Assembly (NCBI GenBank): GCA_947642555.1
Contig: CANRSX010000005.1
Location: forward strand, 1-64,000
Source of the DNA: an uncultured Roseburia sp.
GTDB taxonomy: Bacteria > Bacillota > Clostridia > Lachnospirales > Lachnospiraceae
Reading direction: 5' to 3'
Length of the DNA stretch: 64,000 nucleotides
Part shown: positions 35,940 to 44,950 of the stretch, piece by piece
How the letters are laid out: each line of letters starts with the position of its first letter
How positions within the stretch are numbered: position 1 is the first letter of the stretch
Program-made: the position numbers and the translations under genes
Notes under the pieces: model-generated
What the model was told of the DNA's origin: nothing
Database searches by the model: none
The model's input: only the letters and a program-made list of their open reading frames with translations

Positions 35940-37264
35940 TTTTTATCTTCCTTTCTCTCACGAATGATAAACTTCAGTGCGGTTCCGCGGAACCCGAAGC
36001 TGTCGCGGATCCGGTTCTCCAGATAACGCGTGTAGGAAAAATGCATCAGCTCCTTATCGTTGACAAATACGATGAATGTAGGTGGTTTTACCGCCGCCTG
36101 CGTCACATAATAGATCTTTAACCGTTTGCCCTTGTCCGACGGCGGCTGCTGCATCGCGACCGCCTCCGCGACGATCTCGTTTAACACGCCGGTCGCCACG
36201 CGCATACTGTTATTCGCGATCACCATGTCGATCATCTCAAACATCTTCGGGAGACGCTGCCCCGTCTTTGCGGAGATGAACATGATCTCCGCGTAGGGCA
36301 TAAAGCTTAGGACCTGACGGATGCGCTCCGTGTGCTGATAGATCGTCTTATCGTCCTTCTCGATGGCGTCCCACTTGTTGACCGCGATGATGATTCCCTT
36401 GCCGCGGTCATGCGCGATCCCGGCGATCTTGGCGTCCTGCTCCGTGACGCCTTCCTGCGCGTCGATCACGATGACGCACACGTCCGCGCGCTCCACCGCC
36501 GTGACCGCGCGGATGATGCTGTAGCGCTCGATCTCTTCCTTTACTTTGTTCTTTCTCCGCAGCCCCGCGGTATCGATGAAGACATATTCCCTTCCCTGAT
36601 ACGCTACCGCGGTGTCGATCGCGTCGCGCGTCGTCCCTGCGATATCCGAGACGATCACGCGGTCCTCTCTGGCCAGCTTATTGATCAGCGAGGACTTGCC
36701 GACATTCGGCTTCCCGATGATCGCCACCTTCGGCCGTTCGTCCTCCTCCTCCCCCGGCTGGTATTCCGGGAAATGGCGCACCACCTCGTCCAGCATATCG
36801 CCAAGCCCCAGCCGTGAGGAGGCCGAGACCGGAAACGGATCCCCGATCCCGAGATTGTAGAACTCATAGACGTCCGGCATCAGCTTCTCAAAGCTGTCCA
36901 CCTTGTTCACCACCAGCACCACCGGCTTTGCGGAGCGCCGCAGCAGATCCGCGACCTTGGAATCCGCATCCTGCAGCCCCTGTCTTACATCTGTAAGAAA
37001 CAGGATCACGTCCGCCGTGTCGATTGCGATCTGCGCCTGCTCCCGCATCTGCGAGAGAATAATATCCTTACTCTCGGGCTCGATTCCGCCCGTGTCAATC
37101 AGTGTAAAATTATGATCCAGCCAGCTGACGTCCGCGTAGATCCGGTCCCTCGTCACACCCGGCGTATCCTTTACGATCGAAATCCGCTCCCCCGCAATCG
37201 CGTTAAACAGGGTGGATTTTCCCACGTTCGGACGTCCCACTACTGCCACTATCGGTTTTCCCAT
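35936..37264 (-). CDS. der: Ribosome-assembly GTPase Der (EngA)
   Basis: 442 residues with two consecutive GTPase domains: [12 protein letters not shown] (about 10-21) with DTGG and NKVD, then [13 protein letters not shown] (about 180-192) with DTAGLRRK and NKWD, followed by the KH-like C-terminal domain ([15 protein letters not shown]). It is needed for 50S ribosome maturation. The first 20 codons overlap the 3' end of the DUF512 gene by 62 bp in a different frame; the ribosome binding site AAGGAAG lies inside that gene. Confidence 0.97.
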   Translation of the reverse strand: MGKPIVAVVGRPNVGKSTLFNAIAGERISIVKDTPGVTRDRIYADVSWLDHNFTLIDTGGIEPESKDIILSQMREQAQIAIDTADVILFLTDVRQGLQDADSKVADLLRRSAKPVVLVVNKVDSFEKLMPDVYEFYNLGIGDPFPVSASSRLGLGDMLDEVVRHFPEYQPGEEEDERPKVAIIGKPNVGKSSLINKLAREDRVIVSDIAGTTRDAIDTAVAYQGREYVFIDTAGLRRKNKVKEEIERYSIIRAVTAVERADVCVIVIDAQEGVTEQDAKIAGIAHDRGKGIIIAVNKWDAIEKDDKTIYQHTERIRQVLSFMPYAEIMFISAKTGQRLPKMFEMIDMVIANNSMRVATGVLNEIVAEAVAMQQPPSDKGKRLKIYYVTQAAVKPPTFIVFVNDKELMHFSYTRYLENRIRDSFGFRGTALKFIIRERKEDKK

Positions 37265-38615
37265 ATGTGCTTCCTTTCTGATTCTGCCTGCCCAGCATCG
37301 CCATAAGCAGATCCTGACCGCTTGATTTTACAATATCTGTCTCCACTTGTAAAGCAGTTTTCAGCTCACCCAGCGTCATGTCGTCCAGAAAGACCTCCTC
37401 CCCGCTGCGCAGCAGATTGCAGGGTAAGAGCAGCCGCTCCCCCAGATCCGCTCCGCGAAGCTGCGCCAGCAGATCCTGTCCGGTCAGAAGCCCGGAAACC
37501 GTGATCATCTCCCCGAAAAAGTCGTTGCGGATCGGATATACCGTGATCCCGCGATCCGGGAACGCCTCCATGCACTCTTCTGCCAGCTGCCGGATAAAGG
37601 GCGCGGCCAGATATCCGGTCGCGATCGAGATGCGATGCGGCTGCGCCTGACGGCCGTCCGGCGCTTTCGCCTGCTCCGCGGCGAGCGCCTCGTGAAATTC
37701 ATCCATCAGAAGCCGCAGCATCCCGACGCCGTTTTCCAGCTGCAGATACCCGTCGTAGCTCTCCTCCCCAGGCAGCTCCTCCCCCGCGAGCAGATACCAC
37801 TCGTCGCTCGCATGGACGAAATGCGTCCCGTGCCGCTCCATACATTCCCGCTGCCAGCGGCGGATCACGGCGAGCACCTCCTTCGCCTCCTCCTTCGTAA
37901 AGGGTTCTAAGGGGTAGAGCCCCTCCCTGTATTTTGACAGGCCGACCGGCACCACGGACACGCTCTCCATATAAGGGAGATACCGCGTCAGGTCGCGGAT
38001 CGAGCGCGTGAGCTCCTCCCCGTCATTGACGCCCTTACAGAGCACGATCTGCCCGTTCATCTGTATCCCCGCCTCATACAGCCGGTCAAGCTTTTTCAGC
38101 GCCTCCCCGGCAAAGCGGTTGTTTAGCATCATGCAGCGCAGCTCTGGGTTCGTCGTCTGCACCGAGATGTTGATCGGCTCCATCCGGTAGGTGATGATGC
38201 GGGAAAGATCCTCCTCGCTCATGTTCGTCAGCGTCACATAATTCCCCTGCAGAAAGGACAGCCTCGAATCGTCGTCCTTAAAATACAGCGTGTCCCGCAT
38301 CCCCTTCGGCATCTGGTCGATAAAGCAGAAGATACAGCGGTTGCGGCAGGAACGGTACTCGTCCATCAGACCGTTCTCAAACACGATCCCCAGATCCTCG
38401 TCGTAATCCTTCTCGATCTCAAGCTCCCACTCCTCGCCATCCGCCTTTTCCACAAGCACCAGCAGATACTCGTCGTGAATCAGATAGTGATAGTCAAGCA
38501 CATCCCCGATCTCGTTTCCATTGATCGTAAGCAGCGCGTCTCCCGGTTCCAGCTCCAGCTCCTCCGCGATACTGCCCGGTTCTGTCCTCTCAATGATATG
38601 TTTTTTCTGGCTCAT
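37203..38615 (-). CDS. DUF512-family radical-SAM protein with PDZ-like N-terminus
   Basis: 470 residues. Residues 1-70 are PDZ-like ([21 protein letters not shown]). The segment [19 protein letters not shown] near 88-106 holds the CxxxCxxC of a radical-SAM cluster. The rest ([45 protein letters not shown]) is diagnostic of the clostridial DUF512 family, always close to der. Function is not established. It is first in the der-plsY-gpsA-dut operon; a TATACT -10-like box lies about 40 bp upstream. Confidence 0.92.
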   Translation of the reverse strand: MSQKKHIIERTEPGSIAEELELEPGDALLTINGNEIGDVLDYHYLIHDEYLLVLVEKADGEEWELEIEKDYDEDLGIVFENGLMDEYRSCRNRCIFCFIDQMPKGMRDTLYFKDDDSRLSFLQGNYVTLTNMSEEDLSRIITYRMEPINISVQTTNPELRCMMLNNRFAGEALKKLDRLYEAGIQMNGQIVLCKGVNDGEELTRSIRDLTRYLPYMESVSVVPVGLSKYREGLYPLEPFTKEEAKEVLAVIRRWQRECMERHGTHFVHASDEWYLLAGEELPGEESYDGYLQLENGVGMLRLLMDEFHEALAAEQAKAPDGRQAQPHRISIATGYLAAPFIRQLAEECMEAFPDRGITVYPIRNDFFGEMITVSGLLTGQDLLAQLRGADLGERLLLPCNLLRSGEEVFLDDMTLGELKTALQVETDIVKSSGQDLLMAMLGRQNQKGSTYGKTDSGSSGTSERGKIHPV

Positions 38616-38695
38616 GGCTGTCCTTTCTGAACGATCTCATTTTGTCGCTATCCAGTATACCACAGACCGCGGGATAACACGAGCAAAATAAAATA

Positions 38696-38724
38696 TCAGA
38701 CAAAGAGGCATGCTCCCTGTCTGA
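38696..38724 (-). terminator. Intrinsic terminator of the ABC-2 exporter operon
   Basis: TCAGACA (38696-38702) and TGTCTGA (38718-38724) with extra GAG/CTC pairing inside, followed on the minus strand by UAUUUUAUUUUGC. It lies about 50 bp after the permease stop. Confidence 0.75.
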
Positions 38725-38771
38725 CATTTTCCCGCCGGTTCCTGCGTTCTGTTTCCCGCGTTCTGCGTCAC

Positions 38772-40679
38772 TTAATCATACGCCGTCCTCATCTGATGCT
38801 CCTCCACGGTCTCAAGATGATATTCCACGCCGATAGCGCCGATCTGCTCAAGCGCGCGGATCGTGTGCCTGCATTCCGGCCCGATCGTCAGAAACGCATT
38901 TGTGCTCACCAGCAGATCCTCTTTTTTCTGTTCCGTTCTGTGGTAATGCCGGTAGTTCGAAAAGTAATCCCACAGATCGTAAAGCCCGTCCTCATTAAAA
39001 TAGTCCAGCGAAATATTGTTATAAAACGTAACCGGAAGCTCCTCATTCATGCCGGTCACATAATAGATGTCGTAGTTTCCCTCCTCAATATCCCGCTCCA
39101 CTGCCGCGACAATCGTCTCAAGCTCCTCCTTATCAAACGTATAATTGTGATAATTCGCATCCTCGTCATACAGATCGATATAGCCGGACAGATACTCGTT
39201 CGTGCGGTAACCGCGGCCCAGGATCTGGGATTTCAGATTGTCAGTCTCCCTCTCCCAGCTCTGGATCTGCGCGGACGGCGTCATTTCACCTTCCCCGCAC
39301 TCCCCCCGCACGGGAACCGGATAGTCCCGCTCCACTTTCGTCCCGTCTTTTAAATAATAGCAGACTGTCGTGTACATATAGTCCGTCCCCCGCCGCTGTA
39401 TCTCGCGGTACTGCTTTTTGTTCTCCAGCATTTCACGGTGCAGCTCAAGGAGAGTGGAAAAGTCCTCCTGTTTCACCTCCACCGGGAAATCCATACAGAC
39501 AAACGCCGCCTCGATCTCCCCCTCCTCTGGCAGCTTCCGCTCAATCCCGAACAGGTCGATCTCAAAGGTCACGACAAACAGCAGCGAGACAACGGCAAAG
39601 CAGCCCCATTCCAGCAACCGCTTTTTGCGGAACACGCGGAAATTTTTCATGATCAGCATCTGCGCGGCAAAGAAGAGCACAAACCCCGTGAGGAACATGC
39701 AGATCAGAAAACAGGGAAACGGGCTTACATTCCGCGCCTCAATCAGAATCCCCGCGATCAGAAGCGAGAGCGAAATGCCCCCGCACATCGCCATGCCCCA
39801 GCGGAACACAGGTTTTAATATACCGATGCTGATCACATCGCCCGCCGTCTCAATCTGACGTCTCCGGTACAGCACATACGCCGCCGCCACAAATAAGACC
39901 GCCACGGCCGCGTAGACGCCGACCAGCCAGACGCCGTGTATTTCCAGTCCCTCCAGCTGTTTTGTCGCCCCGTTGTACACGGTGCGCACCCACAGATTAT
40001 TTCCGAGGTAATAAATCGGCGAGAGGATGCTCATCTTCCCCGGATTCCAGTAATTCGTAATCCCGTAACAGAGCAGTTCGATTACGCTTGTAATCAAATA
40101 CACGCATCCGATGTACAGATAATTTACGATCAGAAAATACACCGGCATCGCCAGCACATGTCCGGTAAACATCGCCACAAACACTGCCAGCGAATAGGCA
40201 AAAAAGATCATCCCCAGCCTGCACAGAAATCCGGCAAACAGATACTGGATGCAGGTGATCTCATTTCCAAGGCAGACCAGCACGGTAAATAAAAACGCGA
40301 TCAGCTCCGGAATCACCATAAAGCAGAGTCCGGACAGATAATTCGTCACAAACAGCTCAAACCGGCTGACCGGAAGGGCATGGATCATATTCGCGTTTTT
40401 GGCCGCATACAGATAAGAAAACACAGCCAGCGCCATCACCGCGGCGATCAGAAACACCGGCACCGGCTGCAGCGCCCGCTCGAGCACCTGATTCACCAGC
40501 ATGTACATCTTTGAGACACCGTCCGAGTACCCGTAATACCAGTCCTGTCCCGTCCCCTTCCAGAGCGACATCGGAATCAGCATCAGCAGCCAGATCAGGT
40601 ACAGCACCCAGAGCGGCCAGAAGTGCGTGAAATTCTTTTTAAAAATCGTCCTGTTAAAACAGGATGTCTTTGACTTCAT
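38772..40679 (-). CDS. ABC-2 type exporter membrane subunit
   Basis: 635 residues from the ATG at 40677-40679, preceded by GGAGG and overlapping the ATPase stop by 26 bp. About a dozen hydrophobic helices occur in the first 410 residues (FWPLWVLYLIWLLMLIPMSL, PVPVFLIAAVMALAVFSYLY, NANMIHALPVSRFELFVTNYLSG). A soluble domain of about 220 residues, rich in Tyr, Glu and Asp, follows; I do not recognise it. HALPVSR is typical of permeases paired with YtrB-type ATPases. The substrate is unknown; the nearby GntR/YtrA regulator suggests response to cell-wall stress or peptide antibiotics. Confidence 0.8.
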   Translation of the reverse strand: MKSKTSCFNRTIFKKNFTHFWPLWVLYLIWLLMLIPMSLWKGTGQDWYYGYSDGVSKMYMLVNQVLERALQPVPVFLIAAVMALAVFSYLYAAKNANMIHALPVSRFELFVTNYLSGLCFMVIPELIAFLFTVLVCLGNEITCIQYLFAGFLCRLGMIFFAYSLAVFVAMFTGHVLAMPVYFLIVNYLYIGCVYLITSVIELLCYGITNYWNPGKMSILSPIYYLGNNLWVRTVYNGATKQLEGLEIHGVWLVGVYAAVAVLFVAAAYVLYRRRQIETAGDVISIGILKPVFRWGMAMCGGISLSLLIAGILIEARNVSPFPCFLICMFLTGFVLFFAAQMLIMKNFRVFRKKRLLEWGCFAVVSLLFVVTFEIDLFGIERKLPEEGEIEAAFVCMDFPVEVKQEDFSTLLELHREMLENKKQYREIQRRGTDYMYTTVCYYLKDGTKVERDYPVPVRGECGEGEMTPSAQIQSWERETDNLKSQILGRGYRTNEYLSGYIDLYDEDANYHNYTFDKEELETIVAAVERDIEEGNYDIYYVTGMNEELPVTFYNNISLDYFNEDGLYDLWDYFSNYRHYHRTEQKKEDLLVSTNAFLTIGPECRHTIRALEQIGAIGVEYHLETVEEHQMRTAYD

Positions 40680-41553
40680 AATCCGCACCTCCCATCTCAT
40701 AAATAAAAATCTCCTCAAGCGTCAGAGGCAGAATATCTACAATCGTAGGATTGCTTTCCGTCAGCGCCGCGCGCGCCTCATTCGGATCACCCTTGACGAT
40801 CATCGTGTAGACGCGGCCCGTGTTCGACATGTGCAGCACCTCAAAGCTGTCCGGCAGCTTCGGCATCCCGCTCACGCATGCCACCTGGATCTTCGTCACA
40901 CTGCCCTGCAGATCGGTCAGCGAGCGCTCCACGATCAGCTTGCCGTGATGCATGATCCCCACATGGTCGCAGACGTCCTCGAGCTCCCTTAAATTGTGGG
41001 AGGACACCAGCACCGTCATCTGCTGCTCCGCCACCTCCGCTAAGATAATACTCCAGATCTGGCGCCGCATCACGGGGTCAAGCCCGTCCACCGGCTCGTC
41101 CAGAATCATCAGCTGCGGCTTGCAGCAGATCGCAAGCCAGAACGCTACCTGCTTCTGCATCCCCTTCGAGAGACGCCGGATCGTCCGCTTTACATTGATA
41201 TCCGGGAAAAATTCCTGCATCCGGTAAAACAGCTTTTCGTCAAAATCCGGATAAATCCCCTGGTAAAACCGCTTCATCTCCATGGTGTCCGCCTGCATAA
41301 AATAAAACAGCTCGTCCGGGATGTACGCCATCTTCGCCTTTGCTTTCTTATTCTCAAAGATATCTTCCCCCTCGATGCGCACCTCTCCCGCATCCGGCCG
41401 GTACACGCCCGTGATGTGGCGGATCAGCGTGGATTTGCCCGCGCCGTTCGGCCCTACAAGCCCGTAGATCGCCCCTTTTTTCACATGCATATCCACGCCG
41501 TCAAGCGCGGTGAAGCCCTCGAAGGATTTTGTCAGTCCGTTCACCTGTATCAT
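40654..41553 (-). CDS. ABC transporter ATPase (YtrB-type)
   Basis: 299 residues; the start overlaps the GntR stop (ATGA). Walker A GPNGAGKSTLIRH (about 34-46), signature region LSKGMQKQVAFWLAI, Walker B QLMILDEPVDGLD, switch His in LVSSHNLRELED. The C-terminal 90 residues are the usual exporter extension. It drives the membrane protein encoded next. Confidence 0.93.
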   Translation of the reverse strand: MIQVNGLTKSFEGFTALDGVDMHVKKGAIYGLVGPNGAGKSTLIRHITGVYRPDAGEVRIEGEDIFENKKAKAKMAYIPDELFYFMQADTMEMKRFYQGIYPDFDEKLFYRMQEFFPDINVKRTIRRLSKGMQKQVAFWLAICCKPQLMILDEPVDGLDPVMRRQIWSIILAEVAEQQMTVLVSSHNLRELEDVCDHVGIMHHGKLIVERSLTDLQGSVTKIQVACVSGMPKLPDSFEVLHMSNTGRVYTMIVKGDPNEARAALTESNPTIVDILPLTLEEIFIYEMGGADYEVKDILF

Positions 41554-41924
41554 TCTTCCACCCCACCCCCTGTCAGACTGTCTATGCGCTCCATCAGGTC
41601 CGTTTTCCTGACAGAAAGGAAACAGAGCTCCGCCACAATCTCGTCAAACTCTTCGAGCAGCTCATGCTGCCTGTTCTGGAATACCGCTTTCTGCTCCGCC
41701 GCAAAGGTTCCCTTCCCCGCAACCGTGTAGATATATCCGTCGTTCTCCAGATCCCGGTACGCCCGCTGGATCGTATTCGGATTGATCGCAAGGCGGGACG
41801 CCAGCTCGCGCACGGACGGCAGCTGTTCATTCGCGGATATTGAATTCGATATGATCAGCTTGCGGAATCCGTCCTTAATCTGCTCATAAATCGGTTTGGA
41901 ATCCCGGTAATTTAACTGAATCAA
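41550..41924 (-). CDS. GntR-family regulator (YtrA subfamily)
   Basis: 124 residues. The start is read as TTG at 41922-41924 because GGGGAGGG stands just upstream and the YtrA consensus begins at IQLNYRDSKPIYEQI; the longer ATG frame adds 26 non-homologous residues and crosses the promoter. The winged helix is typical (QLPSVRELASRLAINPNTIQRAYRDLENDGYIYT), and a short C-terminal dimerisation helix has no ligand domain. It is probably an autorepressor of the ABC exporter operon it leads. Confidence 0.88.
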   Translation of the reverse strand: MIQLNYRDSKPIYEQIKDGFRKLIISNSISANEQLPSVRELASRLAINPNTIQRAYRDLENDGYIYTVAGKGTFAAEQKAVFQNRQHELLEEFDEIVAELCFLSVRKTDLMERIDSLTGGGVEE

Positions 41925-41973
41925 GCCACACCCTCCCCCTGTATCCGGCTGTACTATCTGCTTTGATACGGTC

Positions 41974-42002
41974 AGTGTACCATGAGCCGGCCCGCGGCGC
42001 AA
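41974..42002 (-). promoter_or_regulatory. Promoter of the GntR-ABC exporter operon
   Basis: Minus strand TTGCGC (41997-42002), 17-bp spacer, TACACT (41974-41979), about 50 bp upstream of the TTG start. Confidence 0.5.
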
Positions 42003-42021
42003 GGAAGAGAATCCTATGATA

Positions 42022-42336
42022 TTATGAAGTTTTTCTTAATACCTCCCCGTCCTCCACCATCCGTTTTAACCGCTGATATTCCTTTTCCAGCATCATAAGG
42101 CCGGTCTCTGTGATGACGTAGGACTTCTTTCGCCCTTCCTCGGCGGTCCGGCGGATGATCTGATGCTCCTCAAACTTCGAGAGCATCGCATAGAGCGTCC
42201 CCGGGCCGACGCGCACCCGCCCCCCGGAGATCTCTTTTACCTGATCCATCACATCCACGCCGCAGCATTCCTCCGTTAGCGCTAACAGGATATAGTACAT
42301 CGGCTCCGTCAGCGTCTGAAACTGTTCTCTTGCCAT
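42022..42336 (-). CDS. PadR-family transcriptional regulator
   Basis: 104 residues, starting 3 bp after the DUF2812 stop. The winged-helix core is MYYILLALTEECCGVDVMDQVKEISGGRVRVGPGTLYAMLSKFEEHQIIRR, with the usual GTLY turn and the wing EGRKKSYVITETG. The short C-terminal helix KEYQRLKRMVEDGE dimerises. The perfect inverted repeat over the upstream promoter (43697-43748) is its likely operator. Confidence 0.93.
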   Translation of the reverse strand: MAREQFQTLTEPMYYILLALTEECCGVDVMDQVKEISGGRVRVGPGTLYAMLSKFEEHQIIRRTAEEGRKKSYVITETGLMMLEKEYQRLKRMVEDGEVLRKTS

Positions 42337-42339
42337 GTC

Positions 42340-43644
42340 TCATCCCTCCGGCTCATATGCCGTCAGTTTTTCGCGGATCACATCGATTTTTCCATCATCC
42401 GCCGGCGGCTCCATCCAGAGCGTGATCAGCCGGTCCTCATAGCGCAGCAGATACTGCGCGGCGCCGTCCTCCTCACAGCAGAGAGCGCACGCCGCCCGCC
42501 ACTGTCCGGCGCAGTCGTCTCCCCCGGCAAAGTGCTTCGCCTCCTGCCTCCACAGGCGGTCCAGAATCCAGGCATGACGGCTCTGATAAATCGTGTAGGA
42601 GAGCAGTTCCGTGGAATCCTCCCCATTCCCGTCTTCATTCCTGCCCGCGGTCACATAAAAATACCGCATGCTCCCCAGCACCCCGTCCGAGGTGCCGGAA
42701 TCCGTGTACGTAAGTTCCCACTCTCCCTCCGAATAGTCTGCCTGGATCAGCGGAAAACCGGTGGCATCCGGCCCCTTTGTGAAATGCGGTCCTCTGTCCG
42801 GATCCGATATCAGGATCACCACGATCGCCACCATGGCCGCCAGGAAAATCCCGAAGGCCGCCAGGTACTGAATGCCCTCATTGCCCGCCCGGGACGGACG
42901 CTTTAAGGAGATAAAAATCCCGCAGCAAAGGATGCCGGCCGCGGCGATCAGCGCCGGGATCAGAGCCTGGGTATAGCCGTCTTTGTGTGCGATCAGAAGG
43001 CCGGCCGCCATCACAAGGATAAATCCCAGCCATGAGCCCCCTCTCCTCCTTCCCCGCCCGTAAACCACCGTCTCCCCGCCTGAGAGCCTTCGCTTCACGC
43101 GCCGGGACCAGAGCAGCAGGGATGCGGCATTCCACACTCTCTGCAGCGCCCCGCCCATGACGACAAGGAGGAAAAACAGCAGCGTGTCATTGAAAATATA
43201 CTGCCGGAAGCCGATCGTGAAAAACGCCCAGCCCCACAGTACGGCAAGAAGCAGCGGACTGACCGCCGTGCCCAGCCACTCCCGCCATTCGGCCTTTCGG
43301 ATATTCTGGAAGCGCTCCTCTGGCTCTGTGATCGGCCCCGCGTCCTCCCCCGTACGGCGAAAGACACAGAACCGTCTGATGCTGTCCACAAGCTGCCAGC
43401 CCGCCGCCTCGCAGTACGCCGCATACTCCTCCGTCTCAGGCTCCGGCTTCACATCCATCTCGGTTCCCTTCGGGAAGACCTCCACGGCGTACACGACATC
43501 CTCCGGCTCCCCGCGCTCAAACACCATCCCCAGCTTAAATTCCTTAAAATGCCAGCCCTCAGCGGACTGCCGGCGCAGATATTTTGCAAACGCATCGCAG
43601 TCCCGGTACCGGAACAATATCGCACACCGCTTCCTGTCCTTCAT
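42340..43644 (-). CDS. DUF2812 membrane protein
   Basis: 434 residues; the ATG at 43642-43644 follows AAAGGAGG. The N-terminal DUF2812 domain runs over about 1-110 (FRYRDCDAFAKYLRRQSAEGWHFKEF, YCEAAGWQLVDSIRRFCVFRR). Four to five membrane helices lie between about 125 and 275, and an extracytoplasmic or cytoplasmic tail of about 150 residues ends the protein. DUF2812 proteins are usually encoded beside a PadR regulator, as here; their function is not established. The first gene after the consensus promoter at 43725-43753. Confidence 0.85.
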   Translation of the reverse strand: MKDRKRCAILFRYRDCDAFAKYLRRQSAEGWHFKEFKLGMVFERGEPEDVVYAVEVFPKGTEMDVKPEPETEEYAAYCEAAGWQLVDSIRRFCVFRRTGEDAGPITEPEERFQNIRKAEWREWLGTAVSPLLLAVLWGWAFFTIGFRQYIFNDTLLFFLLVVMGGALQRVWNAASLLLWSRRVKRRLSGGETVVYGRGRRRGGSWLGFILVMAAGLLIAHKDGYTQALIPALIAAAGILCCGIFISLKRPSRAGNEGIQYLAAFGIFLAAMVAIVVILISDPDRGPHFTKGPDATGFPLIQADYSEGEWELTYTDSGTSDGVLGSMRYFYVTAGRNEDGNGEDSTELLSYTIYQSRHAWILDRLWRQEAKHFAGGDDCAGQWRAACALCCEEDGAAQYLLRYEDRLITLWMEPPADDGKIDVIREKLTAYEPEG

Positions 43645-43696
43645 CGCGCTTCCCCTCCTTTTCCCGCAGGGGCCCATAACCTTTTGACCCCGCCAT

Positions 43697-43748
43697 AATA
43701 TCGAGTATCGATATTTCTGATTTTATTATAATATCGATACTCGATATT
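43697..43748. promoter_or_regulatory. Perfect 19-bp inverted repeat operator (probable PadR site)
   Basis: AATATCGAGTATCGATATT (43697-43715) and its exact reverse complement (43730-43748), 14 bp apart. Each arm is itself nearly palindromic. One arm fills the -35/-10 spacer and the other lies over the transcription start, an arrangement expected of a repressor binding twice. Confidence 0.8.
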
Positions 43749-43753
43749 GTCAA
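43725..43753 (-). promoter_or_regulatory. Consensus sigma-A promoter of the DUF2812-padR operon
   Basis: Minus strand TTGACA (43748-43753), a 17-bp spacer and TATAAT (43725-43730): both boxes match the consensus exactly. The spacer is occupied by one operator arm, so expression should be strong unless repressed. Confidence 0.9.
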
Positions 43754-43773
43754 GAAAAAAGAGGGGCTGTCCG

Positions 43774-44919
43774 CTACGCGAACAGCTCCTTTGCCTTTTT
43801 CATCCGCTCCACGACCGGCACCTCGAACGGACATCTGGTCTCGCACCCGCCGCAGCCGACGCAGTCCGACGCGTTTGCGGTAAGCTGCGCGTAGTGCGCG
43901 CGGACGGTTCCCGGCACCTCCTCCTGCATGACCGCCAGGTCATAGAGCTTATTAACCATGGCGATATCGATCTTTGACGGACAGGGAGCGCAGTGTCCGC
44001 AGTAGGTGCACTGCCCCGTGGAGAACCGGTGACGCGGCGCATTCGCAAGCACGCCCGCATAATCCCGCTCCTCCTCTGTGGCCGTCTCGTACGCCACCGC
44101 CTGCGCCACGTGCATTGTGCTGTCAAAACCGGCCATCACCGACGCCACCGCCGGCCTGGTCAGCGCATAGTGCAGGCACTGTACCGGGGTGAGCGCGACA
44201 CCGAACGGCGACGTATCCGCCGAAAACAGCCGGCCTCCCGCATAGCCCTTCATCACGGTGATCCCGACCCCGTTCTGCTCGCAGAGCTTATACAGCTCCT
44301 CGCGCTCCGGTGCGATCCCGTTTAACGCTTCGTCATACGAATCGGCAAAATACTGATCGATGTCCGAGATCGGCGGAAGCATATCGAATGCCGGATTGAC
44401 GCTGAAGAGGATCATCTCAATCTCCCCCTGGCACGCCGCGAGCCTTGCGATATCCGGATTGTGCGTGCTCATTCCGATGTGGCGGATCGTCCCTTCCCGT
44501 TTCAGCGCGCGGACATAGTCCATGAATTCCCCCTTCACGGCACGGTCATATTCCTCTGTGGTGTCCACAAAATGGATCATGCCAAGATCAATGTAGTCCG
44601 TCTGAAACCGCGCCAGCAGATCCAAAAAGGCCGGTTTTACCACCGCGAGGTCGCGCGTCCTGACATACTGCCCGTTCTGCCAGGTGGAACCGATGTGCCC
44701 CTGGATGATCCACTTCTCCCTCCTGCCCTTTATCGCCAGCCCGATATTGCTGCGCACATTCGGCTCTGACATCCAGCAGTCTAAAATATTGATCCCCTCT
44801 GCTTCGCAGGCGTCGATGATCTCCTGTACTTCTTTTGTATTGTGGCGCTCCAGCCATTCGCCGCCAAGACCGATCTCGCTTACCATCAGTCCCGTCTTTC
44901 CAAGCTCACGATATCTCAC
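43774..44919 (-). CDS. Aldo/keto reductase with C-terminal 4Fe-4S ferredoxin domain
   Basis: 381 residues. The barrel starts MRYRELGKTGLMVSEIGLGGEWL; the usual tetrad is altered (ILDCWMSEP, WIIQGHIG, MIHFVD), as in this ferredoxin-linked subgroup. Residues of about 285-380 hold two clusters: CTYCGHCAPCP and CVGCGGCETRCP. Such proteins are thought to use ferredoxin or serve as radical or redox partners; the substrate is unknown. It follows the GH43 gene by about 30 bp and is probably co-transcribed with it. Confidence 0.88.
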   Translation of the reverse strand: MRYRELGKTGLMVSEIGLGGEWLERHNTKEVQEIIDACEAEGINILDCWMSEPNVRSNIGLAIKGRREKWIIQGHIGSTWQNGQYVRTRDLAVVKPAFLDLLARFQTDYIDLGMIHFVDTTEEYDRAVKGEFMDYVRALKREGTIRHIGMSTHNPDIARLAACQGEIEMILFSVNPAFDMLPPISDIDQYFADSYDEALNGIAPEREELYKLCEQNGVGITVMKGYAGGRLFSADTSPFGVALTPVQCLHYALTRPAVASVMAGFDSTMHVAQAVAYETATEEERDYAGVLANAPRHRFSTGQCTYCGHCAPCPSKIDIAMVNKLYDLAVMQEEVPGTVRAHYAQLTANASDCVGCGGCETRCPFEVPVVERMKKAKELFA

Positions 44920-44950
44920 TTATCTTCCTCCTTTGTCAGAAACGTCCCTT

